From a virus: a stretch of 27,794 nt of DNA. How positions within the stretch are numbered: the stretch's first letter is position 1; every line of letters starts with the position of its first letter. Below are positions 16,365 to 22,421 of the stretch, in pieces. Position numbers and translations under genes: made by a program. The notes beneath the pieces were generated by a model, which made no database searches, was not told where the DNA came from, and saw only the letters and a program-made list of their open reading frames with translations. The stretch covers positions 1-27,794 of IMG/VR virus record IMGVR_UViG_3300001533_001261; one strand, written 5' to 3'.

Positions 16365-17847
16365 TAATTGTTTCCGTTCGCTTTCCGACAACTTTTAAGT
16401 TGTCACTCATCTTTACCAAAAATTCCTCTTGTAGCTTGTAATCCCCAAGAGGATTTATTAACACTGCCTTATCTGTCTTCACTTCTAAAATCGTAAACAC
16501 TGGATCATCAAATAAATCTGCTCCCAGTGACTCTGGATTAGCGTAGTACGATGCTACGTTTTTGTTCGCTGACGTACTCACCCATTTTCGCGCAGGTTCC
16601 CAAACATCTCCAATATTGGGAGCCTCATCTATTACCATTCCTCTGTAAACTACTCCTTGCCGTTTAGGAGCACTTTCAAGTATTTGCTGAATACGAGCAC
16701 CGTAAACAGGATCGTTTATGATGTCCGCGTCCGCTATGTACTCCGTAAAAAGTTCTTTATCAGATGGTGACAATGACCGCGCCCAAGTACGTTCATCAGG
16801 ATCCAAATATGTGCGGTACTTGACCAAATGGTCTTGGCTTCCTGGACCTTCCCTAACCATATTCTTTACAGCACGATCAAAGTCCACATCTACATTCTCA
16901 ATCGTCTTTGGCGTAGGCTTCTTTGTAGGTTTCTTTGTAGGTTTCTTCGTCGTTTTCGGTGGACGAATCTTAGGGGTTTTCTTAACTGTCTTGCCTGTCT
17001 TCTTGCTCACAGGAGTCCAAGCACAACGGCAATTCGGATGGACTGGGATAATACCACGAGCTTCCTTGACTTTCATTATCTCGCCTTCATACCCAGCACA
17101 AATTTCACACACCAACGAATCGCCCGAAGTAGAAAACTCAGCTTCAATTTCCACTTCCGTAATATTCAATGCTTCGTACGCATCCAACTGTCCATCAGCG
17201 TGGGCCGCAATCACTTCGGTCCGCGCTATCGTCCTTGCTCTGGTTCTAGTGAGCGTGTCAATACTCTTAGACATCTTACGAGCAATAGAAAGCGGATTCT
17301 CACCGTTAGCCAATCCTAGAGCCAAGTGACGGGATAATTGATTTCCCATCTCATCCGTCACGCCCTTCATCTCATTCCAAGCTCTGGTATACATAGCTTC
17401 GATTCTAGCCGTTTCTTCCGGCGCATCGAATGTTAGCCCCAACAGCTTTCCATCATCCGTCATTCGCAAGCCTTCTGGCGTTTCTAACAATTCACCATAC
17501 ACTTCTCGATAGGACCGTAATTGACCTTTTTTGTAAGATGATTCAATGTACTTAGCCATCCACGGCTTGCCGTCGTGACTAGTAGTGAGAATACCAGCAT
17601 CAACTTGTTCTTGTAGCCAGGAACGAAAAGCATCTACTTTTTGAGTGTCAGTTAAGAATTGATAAGCTCGTTTTTCAATATTGGTAGTAAATACTCGTTT
17701 GGTTTGCTTCAATCCAAACGCATCGTCTGTATATAAAAACTTCCGCACGGCCACACGGACCTTGCGGAAACGTTTATTGACTTCGGTTACAAACCTATCA
17801 CGTATCAACTTAGTCCGTGATGGGTCTAACTGCCTAGCTGTAGCCAT
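16330..17847 (-). CDS. MuF minor head protein with C-terminal ADP-ribosyltransferase toxin domain
   Basis: 505 residues. Residues 1-280 are a SPP1 gp7/Mu F-type minor head protein: helical N-terminus, RTRARTIARTEVIAAHADGQ (about 201-220), and the Cys/His block VCEICAGYEGEIMKV...HPNCRCAWTP (247-278). A Lys/Pro/Thr repeat linker (280-316, TKKPTKKPTKKPT) follows. Residues 320-505 form an R-S-E ADP-ribosyltransferase-like domain: VVYRGM (Arg402), KWVSTSANKNVASYYA (STS 424-426) and KLQEEFLV (Q473-E-E475). The last block is QxE rather than ExE. Proteins like this are packaged in the head and can be injected with the DNA. No separate immunity gene is obvious. Confidence 0.88.
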   Translation of the reverse strand: MATARQLDPSRTKLIRDRFVTEVNKRFRKVRVAVRKFLYTDDAFGLKQTKRVFTTNIEKRAYQFLTDTQKVDAFRSWLQEQVDAGILTTSHDGKPWMAKYIESSYKKGQLRSYREVYGELLETPEGLRMTDDGKLLGLTFDAPEETARIEAMYTRAWNEMKGVTDEMGNQLSRHLALGLANGENPLSIARKMSKSIDTLTRTRARTIARTEVIAAHADGQLDAYEALNITEVEIEAEFSTSGDSLVCEICAGYEGEIMKVKEARGIIPVHPNCRCAWTPVSKKTGKTVKKTPKIRPPKTTKKPTKKPTKKPTPKTIENVDVDFDRAVKNMVREGPGSQDHLVKYRTYLDPDERTWARSLSPSDKELFTEYIADADIINDPVYGARIQQILESAPKRQGVVYRGMVIDEAPNIGDVWEPARKWVSTSANKNVASYYANPESLGADLFDDPVFTILEVKTDKAVLINPLGDYKLQEEFLVKMSDNLKVVGKRTETINGIKTTILQVQ

Positions 17848-18195
17848 CTATGTATCCTCATCAGGATTCTTCCGAGTTCGTATGCCCAAACGTTTCGCTA
17901 TTATTCTAGCCTTTTTTGAACCAAAAATCGACTCGGACAACCGATCTAGCTGATTATAAAATTCTGCGAACCAACAACGTCCAGAATTCTCAGGCTGATC
18001 AGGGTCCTCCCAATGGGGATTATGGGCCATAACGTAGAACCTAATCAACTGCTCCACATCGTGTTGAATGGTTTTGTATCGGCGCTTGGCATTATCGGAC
18101 CGTTTCTTAAGTCGTTTGATTTCTTTTCCAGCATCCATTACAGCACGAGCATTTTTCAAATACTTTAGTTGTGCCTTAGTCACGTGTTCTTTCAT
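17848..18195 (-). CDS. Conserved-looking coiled-coil protein, unknown function
   Basis: 115 residues. The N-terminal half is basic and heptad-like (AQLKYLKNARAVMDAGKEIK). The middle is IQHDVEQLIRFYVMAHNPHW and the C-terminus is Arg/Lys-rich. No recognised domain. The ATG overlaps the preceding stop (ATGA), and the stop abuts the MuF start (TAGATG), so it is translationally coupled to the head protein on its downstream side. A role in packaging the MuF protein or toxin is a guess from position only. Confidence 0.6.
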   Translation of the reverse strand: MKEHVTKAQLKYLKNARAVMDAGKEIKRLKKRSDNAKRRYKTIQHDVEQLIRFYVMAHNPHWEDPDQPENSGRCWFAEFYNQLDRLSESIFGSKKARIIAKRLGIRTRKNPDEDT

Positions 18196-18872
18196 GTTCC
18201 AAAATTCCCTTTCAATATAGCAAAGTCGTCTATGTTTACTCTATTATCGTGATTGAAATCCCCATGCCACCAGCCTCCAATTTCCCCGAAGTTCTTTTTC
18301 AATCGGGCGAAATCATCTAGGTCCACGTCCCCATCTAAATCACAATCGCCTTTCGGAAACACCCATGGTTCCTCACGGCTAATGAACATAGCCGTAGCCA
18401 CCGAAACCTCATGGATTAGAACGTACGCTGTCGACACGTCCTGCCGATAGGTATGATGCCAATAAACTCCATAACCTTCCCATTCAACCTTAACTTCCCA
18501 AATCTCCCCAGCAGGTATGGTTCCCAATTCGTATCCGTCATAATCTGGATAACAACGATCTTCTTCCCATACACCATTTCCTGTTACGATAGGATTGCTG
18601 AGAACCGGGTGAAGGTCCATGAAATCATATTGCTCATGATACCAACGCCAATACACGTTGGGCTGATCAAGTCCCGATTCATTTTCAAACGACATATGGA
18701 CAGTGACAAAACCATCATCTTCGTAGACTTTACATTCTACTGTTCCAGCTCTACCACCTTGGCCAGATGGGAGAAACAAACGGCTATCCGAATAAAGACC
18801 GAAAAGAACACGGGGCATGAAAACGATGCAAATAATTACAATAATTGTTCGTAGCAAAATCGTTTCTACCAA
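18192..18872 (-). CDS. Exported protein with C-terminal dockerin-type repeats
   Basis: 226 residues. An N-terminal hydrophobic stretch (LLRTIIVIICIVFMPRVLFG) looks like a signal peptide or anchor. The middle (about 40-170) is beta-rich with many Trp/Tyr. The end (175-226) has two dockerin type I calcium loops, GDCDLDGDVDLDDFARLKKNFG and GDFNHDNRVNIDDFAILKGNFG (22 residues each, GD-x-D/N-x-D-x-x-V-x-x-D-D spacing, underlined by FxxLKxNFG). Dockerins normally bind cohesins on surface scaffolds. The apparent start is TTG, overlapping the ThyX stop by seven bases. Such a protein is unusual in a phage late operon; host-envelope attachment or a lysis or adsorption role is inference. Confidence 0.8.
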   Translation of the reverse strand: MVETILLRTIIVIICIVFMPRVLFGLYSDSRLFLPSGQGGRAGTVECKVYEDDGFVTVHMSFENESGLDQPNVYWRWYHEQYDFMDLHPVLSNPIVTGNGVWEEDRCYPDYDGYELGTIPAGEIWEVKVEWEGYGVYWHHTYRQDVSTAYVLIHEVSVATAMFISREEPWVFPKGDCDLDGDVDLDDFARLKKNFGEIGGWWHGDFNHDNRVNIDDFAILKGNFGT

Positions 18873-19540
18873 ATCTTTGGTTTAGTAAGTGGGCCTACCA
18901 TAATTGTGTACAAATCTTCAAAGACCGTAGGAATAGCAGTAAACAATTTATCCAACGCCATCCGCATCAATCCCCGAATTTGCCATTGCGCTCTAGGATT
19001 CAATGCTCTTTCTTTGAACACATGACGCCACTGCCGTAGATTATAGGTTGTTACCACTTCCGTTTTCGTAGCGTTAGGCAAAACGCTTCGTGCGTCCTCT
19101 GGTTTAATCCCAGCTTCGATCAAACCTGAATAGCGGGCGCAAGCTTCTTCCACCAAGGACAACCAACGCTGGAAGTTTGGCGTTCCCATTTCGATGCTCA
19201 AAGGACGAATGACTTGGAATCCCTTCTGACTGTAATTAACATACCGTTGGGACTCCTGACTGTAAGCTGCTATGCGATGCCGAACTAACTGGTGGCTCAT
19301 CGACCGATCACCGACGAATCGGACCGTCACGGCCAAATGCTCCAAAACGCTTTCATGCCCATTTCGAATAAGCATTTGAACAAACTTCTCAGCGGACTGA
19401 TCCGTGATATGATTCTCACTTTTGTAACACGTTCGTCCGATGATTTCCAAAAGTCTAGGATATTCAAGCAACCAAGCTTCCGGCGTTAGAATTTGAACAG
19501 ACGGTTGGATTATCTGGATGTCAATTTTCGGCTTTTCCAC
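18866..19540 (-). CDS. thyX: Flavin-dependent thymidylate synthase ThyX
   Basis: 224 residues, normal for the family. RHRIAAYSQESQRY (87-100) is the ThyX signature RHRxxS-type motif; GHESVLEH (61-68) and the C-terminal helices with LRQWRHVF also fit. The enzyme makes dTMP from dUMP using FAD, NADPH and methylenetetrahydrofolate, supplying thymidine for phage DNA synthesis. The GTG start follows AAAGGAG by about eight bases. It lies in the late-operon orientation between unrelated small genes and the dockerin protein, so it is best viewed as metabolic cargo. Confidence 0.95.
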   Translation of the reverse strand: MEKPKIDIQIIQPSVQILTPEAWLLEYPRLLEIIGRTCYKSENHITDQSAEKFVQMLIRNGHESVLEHLAVTVRFVGDRSMSHQLVRHRIAAYSQESQRYVNYSQKGFQVIRPLSIEMGTPNFQRWLSLVEEACARYSGLIEAGIKPEDARSVLPNATKTEVVTTYNLRQWRHVFKERALNPRAQWQIRGLMRMALDKLFTAIPTVFEDLYTIMVGPLTKPKIW

Positions 19541-19606
19541 GTACAGTCTCCTTTTCGCACCTTATAGCTTCGTTCTAACCCATCTAAAACCACGGCAAAC
19601 ACAGTT

Positions 19607-19981
19607 CTAAGACACTTTCTTCCGAAAAGCGTAGAGATACCCCATTTCGGTATAGAAGAGCTTTCTAAGGGCCAATGAAGTGAGCAATCGGTCACCTTGT
19701 TGGTCTATGACCCGCGTTGCGTTATACCAATATCGTTCTCGCCCTTGAAAAACATAGGCAACCGAAGCCGCCAAATTCATATCAGCCATTCCAGAGTAAT
19801 GCCGAAGTGCTCGATAGACTCGGTAAAACCGTTCCCACCGCACGCGCAAGTTTGACCCAGATTTGAACGACCGTTGAATTATCTCAATAAAGTCCATCCG
19901 AAGCTGGTGGGCTTTCTGTTGAATCGCTGCTTGGATTTCCGGACTCATCTGACTTTGAGTAAACACTTCCCGTCTCACCAT
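19607..19981 (-). CDS. Basic helical protein, unknown function
   Basis: About 124 residues from the ATG at 19981, which has a very good AAAGGAG ribosome site seven bases upstream. A longer frame from 20023 lacks one. Rich in Arg/Gln/Tyr with aromatic helices (ERFYRVYRALRHYSGMADMN, ERYWYNATRVIDQQGDRLL). I see no known motif. It overlaps the end of the gene upstream by about 98 bases in another frame. Confidence 0.62.
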   Translation of the reverse strand: MVRREVFTQSQMSPEIQAAIQQKAHQLRMDFIEIIQRSFKSGSNLRVRWERFYRVYRALRHYSGMADMNLAASVAYVFQGRERYWYNATRVIDQQGDRLLTSLALRKLFYTEMGYLYAFRKKVS

Positions 19982-20366
19982 ACGTAATCTCCTTTCGGGG
20001 TTCCTCCTTATTTTCTGCTTCACGCTTCATCTCATCCCACTTTCGTACTGAGAAGGATTTTACAAAATCATGAATAGCATCTAACACAGCAGGACCGTTG
20101 CGAACAACTCGCCAGGGACAACAAAAACCATCTGAATCTTCCAACCACACCCTATAGTAGTGAACGTTTACTGCTTTGAACGCTGGGAAGATGTTGCGCC
20201 ATCGCATACTCTTGAGCTTACGATGTTCAGAACGATTCAAAACCAACATCATCGGAATCGTTTTAGGACCTGAGCGAGTGGCCTTCCAAGGATACCGACG
20301 AATGTTGATGTAAAACCTCTTTTGGTACTTCATCTTCTTCTTGGTCCACTTAGTCAATCGTTTCAT
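19884..20366 (-). CDS. Basic protein with a Ser-rich tail, unknown function
   Basis: 160 residues. The N-terminal 110 residues are strongly basic and look folded (RRYPWKATRSGPKTIPMMLV, then AVNVHYYRVWLEDSDGF). The last 50 are disordered, Ser/Glu/Pro-rich and overlap the next gene in another frame. No enzyme signature seen. The overlap means the C-terminal sequence could be constrained by the downstream gene. Confidence is higher for the N-terminal part than for the full length. Confidence 0.58.
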   Translation of the reverse strand: MKRLTKWTKKKMKYQKRFYINIRRYPWKATRSGPKTIPMMLVLNRSEHRKLKSMRWRNIFPAFKAVNVHYYRVWLEDSDGFCCPWRVVRNGPAVLDAIHDFVKSFSVRKWDEMKREAENKEEPRKEITYGETGSVYSKSDESGNPSSDSTESPPASDGLY

Positions 20367-20381
20367 TTTAATTTGCTCTTT

Positions 20382-20975
20382 CTATTCAGCCTTCTTGAGT
20401 ACTCGCCTTGCCTTTGCCATACCTTTATTGGTAAGTTCCCACACACCCTTGGGAGAATGGTCTTTAATCCAACCATTATGCTTCATCTCAAGACGTTCAA
20501 ATTGAGCATATGCCCACCAACGTGGACAACGACGACTTCCATCACGAATCATTTCGTAATCAACTTTATTCAAAATAGGTCTCATCATCAACTCAACACG
20601 ACTTAACACGTCACCTATTTGACCGCTGCCTCCCATCTGGTAAAGAACTTTCAAGATTGATTCATAATAAGCCGATTGAGACGTAATGCGTTCAATATCA
20701 TCAGTATCGTTTTCACCTTCTTTCCGTTTGGGCACTGTTGGAATCAACTCATCCCATTCTTTGCACAGAATTGAGACTTTGTCCCGAATTGACTTCTTTG
20801 CTTTAGCTGTTTCTACTACTTCCTGAACTTTCTCGTATTCCTTTCTTTTAAAAGATTTGGAACCAACAACATTGAGCTTGTGTATCTCAATGTCTATTCG
20901 TTCAAGTAGCATCTCGAATGACGATAATACGTCGTTAAATTCACTCCAACTCATTTGATTTATTTGGTCGTTCAC
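20382..20975 (-). CDS. Mrr_N-like winged-helix protein
   Basis: 197 residues. An N-terminal coiled-coil region (about 1-90) precedes a domain whose order matches the Mrr N-terminal winged helix (PF14338-like): SILKVLYQMGGSGQIGDV, ILNKVDYEMIRDG, RWWAYAQFERLEMKHNGWIK and GVWELTNKGMAKARRVL. In Mrr this module binds DNA. No nuclease domain is attached here, so a DNA-binding regulator or modulator is more likely than an active restriction enzyme. The start is GTG in a GTGA overlap with the membrane protein upstream, with AAGGA six bases before it. Confidence 0.68.
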   Translation of the reverse strand: MNDQINQMSWSEFNDVLSSFEMLLERIDIEIHKLNVVGSKSFKRKEYEKVQEVVETAKAKKSIRDKVSILCKEWDELIPTVPKRKEGENDTDDIERITSQSAYYESILKVLYQMGGSGQIGDVLSRVELMMRPILNKVDYEMIRDGSRRCPRWWAYAQFERLEMKHNGWIKDHSPKGVWELTNKGMAKARRVLKKAE

Positions 20976-21190
20976 TTGTTTTCCTTGTTCTTCCTGTCTT
21001 TTTGATTATGTCTAGTGAAAAATTCTGTTCCTTCCATCTTATTTGCAGCCTCAACGGACGCGCCTATAGACACAAACAGAGCTAGAACAAAGGCCAAAAA
21101 GATGCTGCTACAAAACAACAGGTAATAAAACAAATACCACAACGGAAAGAAAACTATTATGGCTGACACCCAAGCCCAAGTAGGTAACAT
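20972..21190 (-). CDS. Small membrane protein, unknown function
   Basis: 72 residues. Residues 6-45 are nearly all hydrophobic (WVSAIIVFFPLWYLFYYLLF and SSIFLAFVLALFVSIGASVE), giving one long or two close membrane segments. The last 25 are charged and cytoplasmic-looking. An AGGAG site lies eight bases before the ATG. It is the first gene after the terminator of the noncoding RNA region and overlaps the next gene by four bases. A holin-like role is possible by size, but no lysis gene lies beside it and I do not assign one. Confidence 0.65.
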   Translation of the reverse strand: MLPTWAWVSAIIVFFPLWYLFYYLLFCSSIFLAFVLALFVSIGASVEAANKMEGTEFFTRHNQKDRKNKENK

Positions 21191-21205
21191 TTTCCTTCTC
21201 CTATT

Positions 21206-21273
21206 AAAAAAGCCTCAGAGGATACAAAGCCACGAGTTCAATAGGGCTTCGTTGTTATTATCCTCTGAGGCTT
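21206..21273 (-). terminator. Terminator-like hairpin at the end of the large RNA region
   Basis: Arms 21210-21224 and 21259-21273 pair perfectly over 15 bp. The loop of 34 bases contains an inner 5-bp AAGCC/GGCTT hairpin. On the minus strand the stem runs into a six-T tract (21206-21211, two bases of which belong to the stem). It stands about 16 bases before the ATG of the membrane-protein gene. It is the natural 3' end of the RNA starting near 22380. The long loop is less compact than in a normal intrinsic terminator. Confidence 0.7.
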
Positions 21274-21302
21274 CGTCTGACCAGGCAAACATTCTCTAGA
21301 TC

Positions 21303-21361
21303 AAGAAGTGGCTAAGCAGCCATCCCGCTGCTAGGCACTTAATAAGTCGCAGCCACTTCTT
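21303..21361 (-). other. RNA domain: 11-bp closed three-way hairpin
   Basis: Arms 21303-21313 and 21351-21361 pair perfectly (AAGAAGTGGCT with its complement). Inside lie a 6-bp AGCAGC/GCTGCT hairpin with a six-base loop and a short ACTT/AAGT hairpin. The stem is followed by no T tract, so this is an internal domain, not a terminator. Confidence 0.72.
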
Positions 21362-21640
21362 CAAAATACTTAACTAACTAGAACATGATTGCTGCCCAAC
21401 CTTTCATCTCATATTCTAAGCATTCAATGCTGCCCCACGCTACTAGGGCCAGAAGCGTTTCCACGTGTCCCACAAGGACCCATTCGCCACATAATTCACA
21501 TATCAAAAAATCTCAATGAATTAGTTTTCAATAGGGGCTTTTCAATCGCCCCGCATAAGCAACCTCCTTCCCTTTAATTCATTCTTCCATAGCATCCGAA
21601 TCGCATACGTATTATCAGGGACATGCCCCAGTTCAATTCT

Positions 21641-21702
21641 ACGACTCGTGAGTGGGACTGCCCATCCCAGCTGCGGAGGAAACAGCATAGCCCACGAGTC
21701 GT
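21641..21702 (-). other. RNA domain: 10-bp closed three-way hairpin
   Basis: Arms 21641-21650 and 21693-21702 pair perfectly (ACGACTCGTG/CACGAGTCGT). Inside are a GCTG/CAGC hairpin with a nine-base loop and a TGGGA/TCCCA hairpin with a seven-base loop that resembles an anticodon arm but lacks U33. Between this domain and the one at 21303-21361 (about 280 bases) smaller hairpins occur, for example GGGGC/GCCCC at 21534-21552 and ACGCT/AGCGT near 21437-21460. Confidence 0.65.
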
Positions 21703-21712
21703 GAGGGAAAGA

Positions 21713-21835
21713 TGGCGCTGGAGAATCCTGCGGAGAACGCACGATCACCAACAAGGCAATCGTTATCGGCAATCAAAGGAAACACCCACCCAACGGAGGC
21801 ACAATCCATGGGTTAAACAAGACTCTCCAGCGCCA
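21713..21835 (-). other. RNA domain closed by a perfect 12-bp helix
   Basis: TGGCGCTGGAGA (21713-21724) and its complement (21824-21835) enclose about 100 bases. The interior holds a GGGTGTTTCCTTT stretch on the minus strand, also found with one extra base in the domain at 22039-22114. The helix abuts the tRNA-like element next to it with no gap, suggesting coaxial stacking. Confidence 0.72.
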
Positions 21836-21837
21836 AG

Positions 21838-21911
21838 CGGTTTCGGTAGGATTTGAACCCACAACCTCTCAGACCGGTCTGAGCGCTCTTCCAATATTGA
21901 GCTACGACACC
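21838..21911 (-). tRNA. tRNA or tRNA-like element with abnormal anticodon arm
   Basis: 74 bases fold as a cloverleaf: 7-bp acceptor (one G-A mismatch), U8-A9, D arm GCTC/GAGC with GG in the loop, T arm GTGGG-TTCAAAT-CCTAC, five-base variable loop and a G discriminator. The anticodon arm is a 16-base perfect palindrome, CTCAGACCGGTCTGAG. Its loop is at most six bases, lacks U33 and can collapse to a CCGG tetraloop, so no anticodon can be named. The acceptor stem also extends three base pairs beyond position 1 and 72 (21836-21845 with 21905-21914), leaving no free CCA end. I read it as a tRNA-like domain of the large RNA. A degenerate tRNA gene is the alternative. Confidence 0.55.
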
Positions 21912-21914
21912 GCT

Positions 21915-22030
21915 GATTCTTTGCTACTCAGATTGAGAACCCGACTTACCCATGCCAGTAAGCCGTCTCTAGCTCTCAACCCACCCACTTACACCTATAT
22001 CCCATAACGGCATGCCCATCGCAAAGAATC
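21915..22030 (-). other. RNA domain closed by a perfect 10-bp helix
   Basis: GATTCTTTGC (21915-21924) and GCAAAGAATC (22021-22030) pair over the whole length. The interior contains a TTGAGA/TCTCAA stem enclosing a GCTTAC/GTAAGT hairpin with an eight-base loop. It directly adjoins the acceptor-like stem of the neighbouring tRNA-like element. Confidence 0.7.
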
Positions 22031-22038
22031 ATAATAAA

Positions 22039-22114
22039 CACGTGATGGGCAGAAGGTCACGGACTCCAATTAAGCCTTCCCCAAGGCTGCTGAAAGGAAA
22101 GCACCCATCACGTG
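22039..22114 (-). other. RNA domain closed by a perfect 11-bp helix, cloverleaf-like
   Basis: CACGTGATGGG (22039-22049) pairs with CCCATCACGTG (22104-22114). Inside, on the minus strand, are a TGCT/AGCA stem in D-arm position and an AGCCT-TGGGGA-AGGCT stem in anticodon-arm position, again with a six-base loop. A weak GGAG/CTTC stem lies in T-arm position. The layout imitates a tRNA but lacks a proper T loop. Confidence 0.68.
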
Positions 22115-22117
22115 AAT

Positions 22118-22218
22118 GAGAACCGCCAGGAATCAAACCTGGATTGATTGGTGGAAAGGATAGAAAGCCCCAACCAATTAGCGTCCAAGGTTCGTCCACG
22201 CCTTGTCGCTACGGTCCT
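22118..22218 (-). other. Expanded tRNA-like element
   Basis: Acceptor AGGACCG/CGGTTCT (7 bp, extending outward to 9 bp at 22117-22125/22212-22220), U8-A9 and a canonical T arm CCAGG-TTTGATT-CCTGG (22126-22142) are all in tRNA register, with C in the discriminator place. The D arm is replaced by a long hairpin (GCG...CGC enclosing CAAGG/CCTTG). The anticodon arm is replaced by ATTGGT/ACCAAT around a large loop. At 101 bases it is not a class I or normal class II tRNA. The acceptor/T-arm stack is what RNase P recognises, so processing at its 5' end is possible. Confidence 0.6.
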
Positions 22219-22246
22219 CACCCCAACCGCACCCAAAACAATAATT

Positions 22247-22383
22247 GAGACTACGAAAGGGTGAACAGCGGAATCGAAAAGCCGCCACCACGACGGTTGG
22301 CCAGCTCCGTCGTTAAACGTTGCCCTTTTGCGTGTCCTCTAACCAGCTAACCAGCGAAAACAACTCGCTGCTGGCGTAGTCCC
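22247..22383 (-). other. 5' domain of the large RNA, closed by a 9-bp helix
   Basis: The first transcribed bases (22375-22383, GGGACTACG) pair with 22247-22255 through nine pairs including one G-U. Inside are a CCAGC/GCTGG hairpin, a 7-bp ACGACGG/CCGTCGT hairpin with a ten-base loop (near 22293-22316) and a GCGG/CCGC hairpin whose loop contains TTCGATT, a T-loop-like sequence. The helix start coincides with the predicted transcription start. Confidence 0.65.
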
Positions 22384-22386
22384 AAA

Positions 22387-22417
22387 ATTATAACACCCTA
22401 TTCAATTGTCAATTGAA
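22387..22417 (-). promoter_or_regulatory. Promoter with palindrome for the large RNA
   Basis: On the minus strand a perfect TATAAT (22392-22387) lies downstream of a perfect TTGACA (22412-22407) with a short 14-base spacer. The -35 box is inside an exact 17-base palindrome, TTCAATTGTCAATTGAA (22401-22417), which could be an operator. Initiation seven bases after the -10 box gives a transcript starting at the GGG of the first helix. The short spacer could mean an activated promoter. Confidence 0.62.
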
Positions 22418-22421
22418 ACAA

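Larger units (their letters stand above)
21206..22382 (-). ncRNA. Candidate large structured noncoding RNA (about 1.18 kb)
   Basis: No convincing gene occupies this span; the longest frame on either strand is under 80 codons. It is bounded on its 5' side by a TTGACA/TATAAT promoter ending exactly at the first base of a paired helix, and on its 3' side by a hairpin plus T tract. Inside, successive long helices close local domains one after another: 22247-22383, 22117-22220, 22039-22114, 21915-22030, 21836-21914, 21713-21835, 21641-21702, 21303-21361 and 21210-21273. Two of them are tRNA-like. Phage RNAs of this scale, GOLLD and ROOL, are known and lie near tRNA genes. Whether this is a variant of either or a new class cannot be judged by eye. 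Confidence 0.75.

Noticed and set aside
16917-16954. Short 12-base tandem repeats as a mobile or CRISPR repeat
   Set aside because: They are in frame and encode the TKKP linker between MuF and toxin domains, so they are a protein repeat.
21542-21772. Minus-strand frame of 76 codons within the RNA region
   Set aside because: It spans two paired helices, has no ribosome site at its start and no plausible protein character. An AAGGAGG near its end precedes only a four-codon frame.
22118-22218. Call as an ordinary tRNA gene
   Set aside because: D and anticodon regions cannot be folded into normal arms, and the length of 101 bases does not fit a class I or II tRNA. It was kept only as a tRNA-like element.
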